Assembly: GCA_036009105.1 (NCBI GenBank)
Contig: DASYMJ010000274.1
Coordinates: 1-5,401, forward strand
Reading direction: 5' to 3'
Length of the DNA: 5,401 bases
Source: JAFAVZ01 sp036009105
GTDB taxonomy: Bacteria > Acidobacteriota > Thermoanaerobaculia > Gp7-AA8
The notes under the pieces were generated by a model. That model did no database searches. It saw only the letters and a program-made list of their open reading frames with translations, and had not been told where the DNA came from. Positions 5,072 through 5,401 of the stretch are shown here, piece after piece. The stretch's first letter is position 1, and every line of letters starts with the position of its first letter. Made by a program: the position numbers and the translations under genes.

Positions 5072-5401
5072 GTGTTGAAAGCGGCCCTGGTGGGCGATTC
5101 GCTCGCGTACGGCACCGGCGACGAGACGCGCGGCGGAGGCATCGCCGGCTACCTGAAGAAGGAGCTGCCGGTGGAGACGCGCAACCTGGCCGTGAGCGGC
5201 GCGCAGACCGGCGACCTCACCCGCAAGCTGCAGCAGGCCAACGTGCGCCAGTCGCTGGCGGAGGTCGACGCGATCATCCTCTCCATCGGCGCGAACGACC
5301 TCTTCCGCTCGCCCGGCGCGAGAGAGCAGACGCTGCGCGCGCCGCTGGCCGCGGCCCAGCGCATCCTCGACCGGATCGATGCGATCGTGGTCGAGCTGCA
5401 C
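5072..5401 (+). CDS. SGNH/GDSL-family hydrolase, N-terminal part (cut by window end)
   Basis: The frame is open to the last base, giving 110 residues of a gene that continues beyond the window. Block I is ALVGDSLAYG (S10), block II is NLAVSGAQT (G43) and block III is SIGANDLF (N75), the three SGNH landmarks in order with normal spacing; the catalytic Asp-His block lies outside the window. The start is uncertain: GTG at 5072 or TTG at 5075 places Met directly before the first beta strand, as in relatives. An ATG at 5018 is in frame, but the 18 codons it would add use many A/T-ending codons (10 of 17 third positions after the ATG are G or C, against nearly all downstream) and show no domain or signal peptide, so I treat them as leader. 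It is divergent from the other SGNH gene but belongs to a clearly different subgroup, so a recent duplication is unlikely. Confidence 0.82.
   Translation, partial: MLKAALVGDSLAYGTGDETRGGGIAGYLKKELPVETRNLAVSGAQTGDLTRKLQQANVRQSLAEVDAIILSIGANDLFRSPGAREQTLRAPLAAAQRILDRIDAIVVELH

Noticed and set aside
1..5401. tRNA, rRNA, CRISPR array, riboswitch, transposase or toxin-antitoxin genes
   Set aside because: No cloverleaf, spaced direct repeats, conserved riboswitch core or transposase motif was seen on reading both strands by eye.

Overview
The window is GC-rich DNA (about 65-72% GC in rows counted by hand, dropping to about 57% in one gene) with tightly packed genes. It looks like a chromosomal segment of an aerobic, free-living Gram-negative-type bacterium. 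The CuA motif of the truncated first gene (CAQLCGLGHYRM) is the form I associate with caa3/cbaa-type oxidases of phyla such as Acidobacteriota, Verrucomicrobiota and Gemmatimonadota. Two REP-like palindromes also fit, from memory, with Verrucomicrobiota or Acidobacteriota, but the phylum remains a guess.

Bases 1-2612 form a cytochrome c oxidase maturation operon on the + strand. It holds the 3' end of coxB (CuA subunit II), ctaA (heme A synthase), ctaB (protoheme IX farnesyltransferase) and a SCO1/SenC-type lipoprotein that delivers copper to CuA. Each gene overlaps the next (ATGA, ATGA, TGATG), so translation is probably coupled. Together CtaB and CtaA convert heme B to heme O and then heme A, while SCO metallates the CuA site of the subunit encoded upstream. 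The operon contains three unusual sequence features: a palindrome plus C8 tract inside ctaA, a 7-bp tandem repeat in the first codons of ctaB, and a G-quadruplex-capable G-rich run across the SCO stop codon.

Bases 2613-3292 hold a lower-GC gene for an M15-type (VanY/endolysin-like) peptidase with a strong ribosome binding site and no visible secretion signal. It converges on the next gene.

Bases 3293-4372 hold a divergent pair sharing an 87-bp intergenic region: a secreted TRASH/YHS-like metal-binding protein on the - strand and a hemerythrin HHE-domain protein on the + strand. Both fit a metal and oxygen theme alongside the oxidase genes. The hemerythrin gene ends at a two-hairpin REP/RIME-like element lying between convergent genes.

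Bases 4373-5401 hold two divergently transcribed SGNH/GDSL hydrolases. The - strand one has the expected Ser, Gly and Asn blocks, but its C-terminal block reads SIIEPS where DxxHP(N) is expected. The + strand one runs off the window end. I found no RNA genes, CRISPR array or transposase. The features most worth a second look are the intragenic palindrome in ctaA, the heptamer repeat in ctaB, the atypical SGNH catalytic block and the REP-like element.
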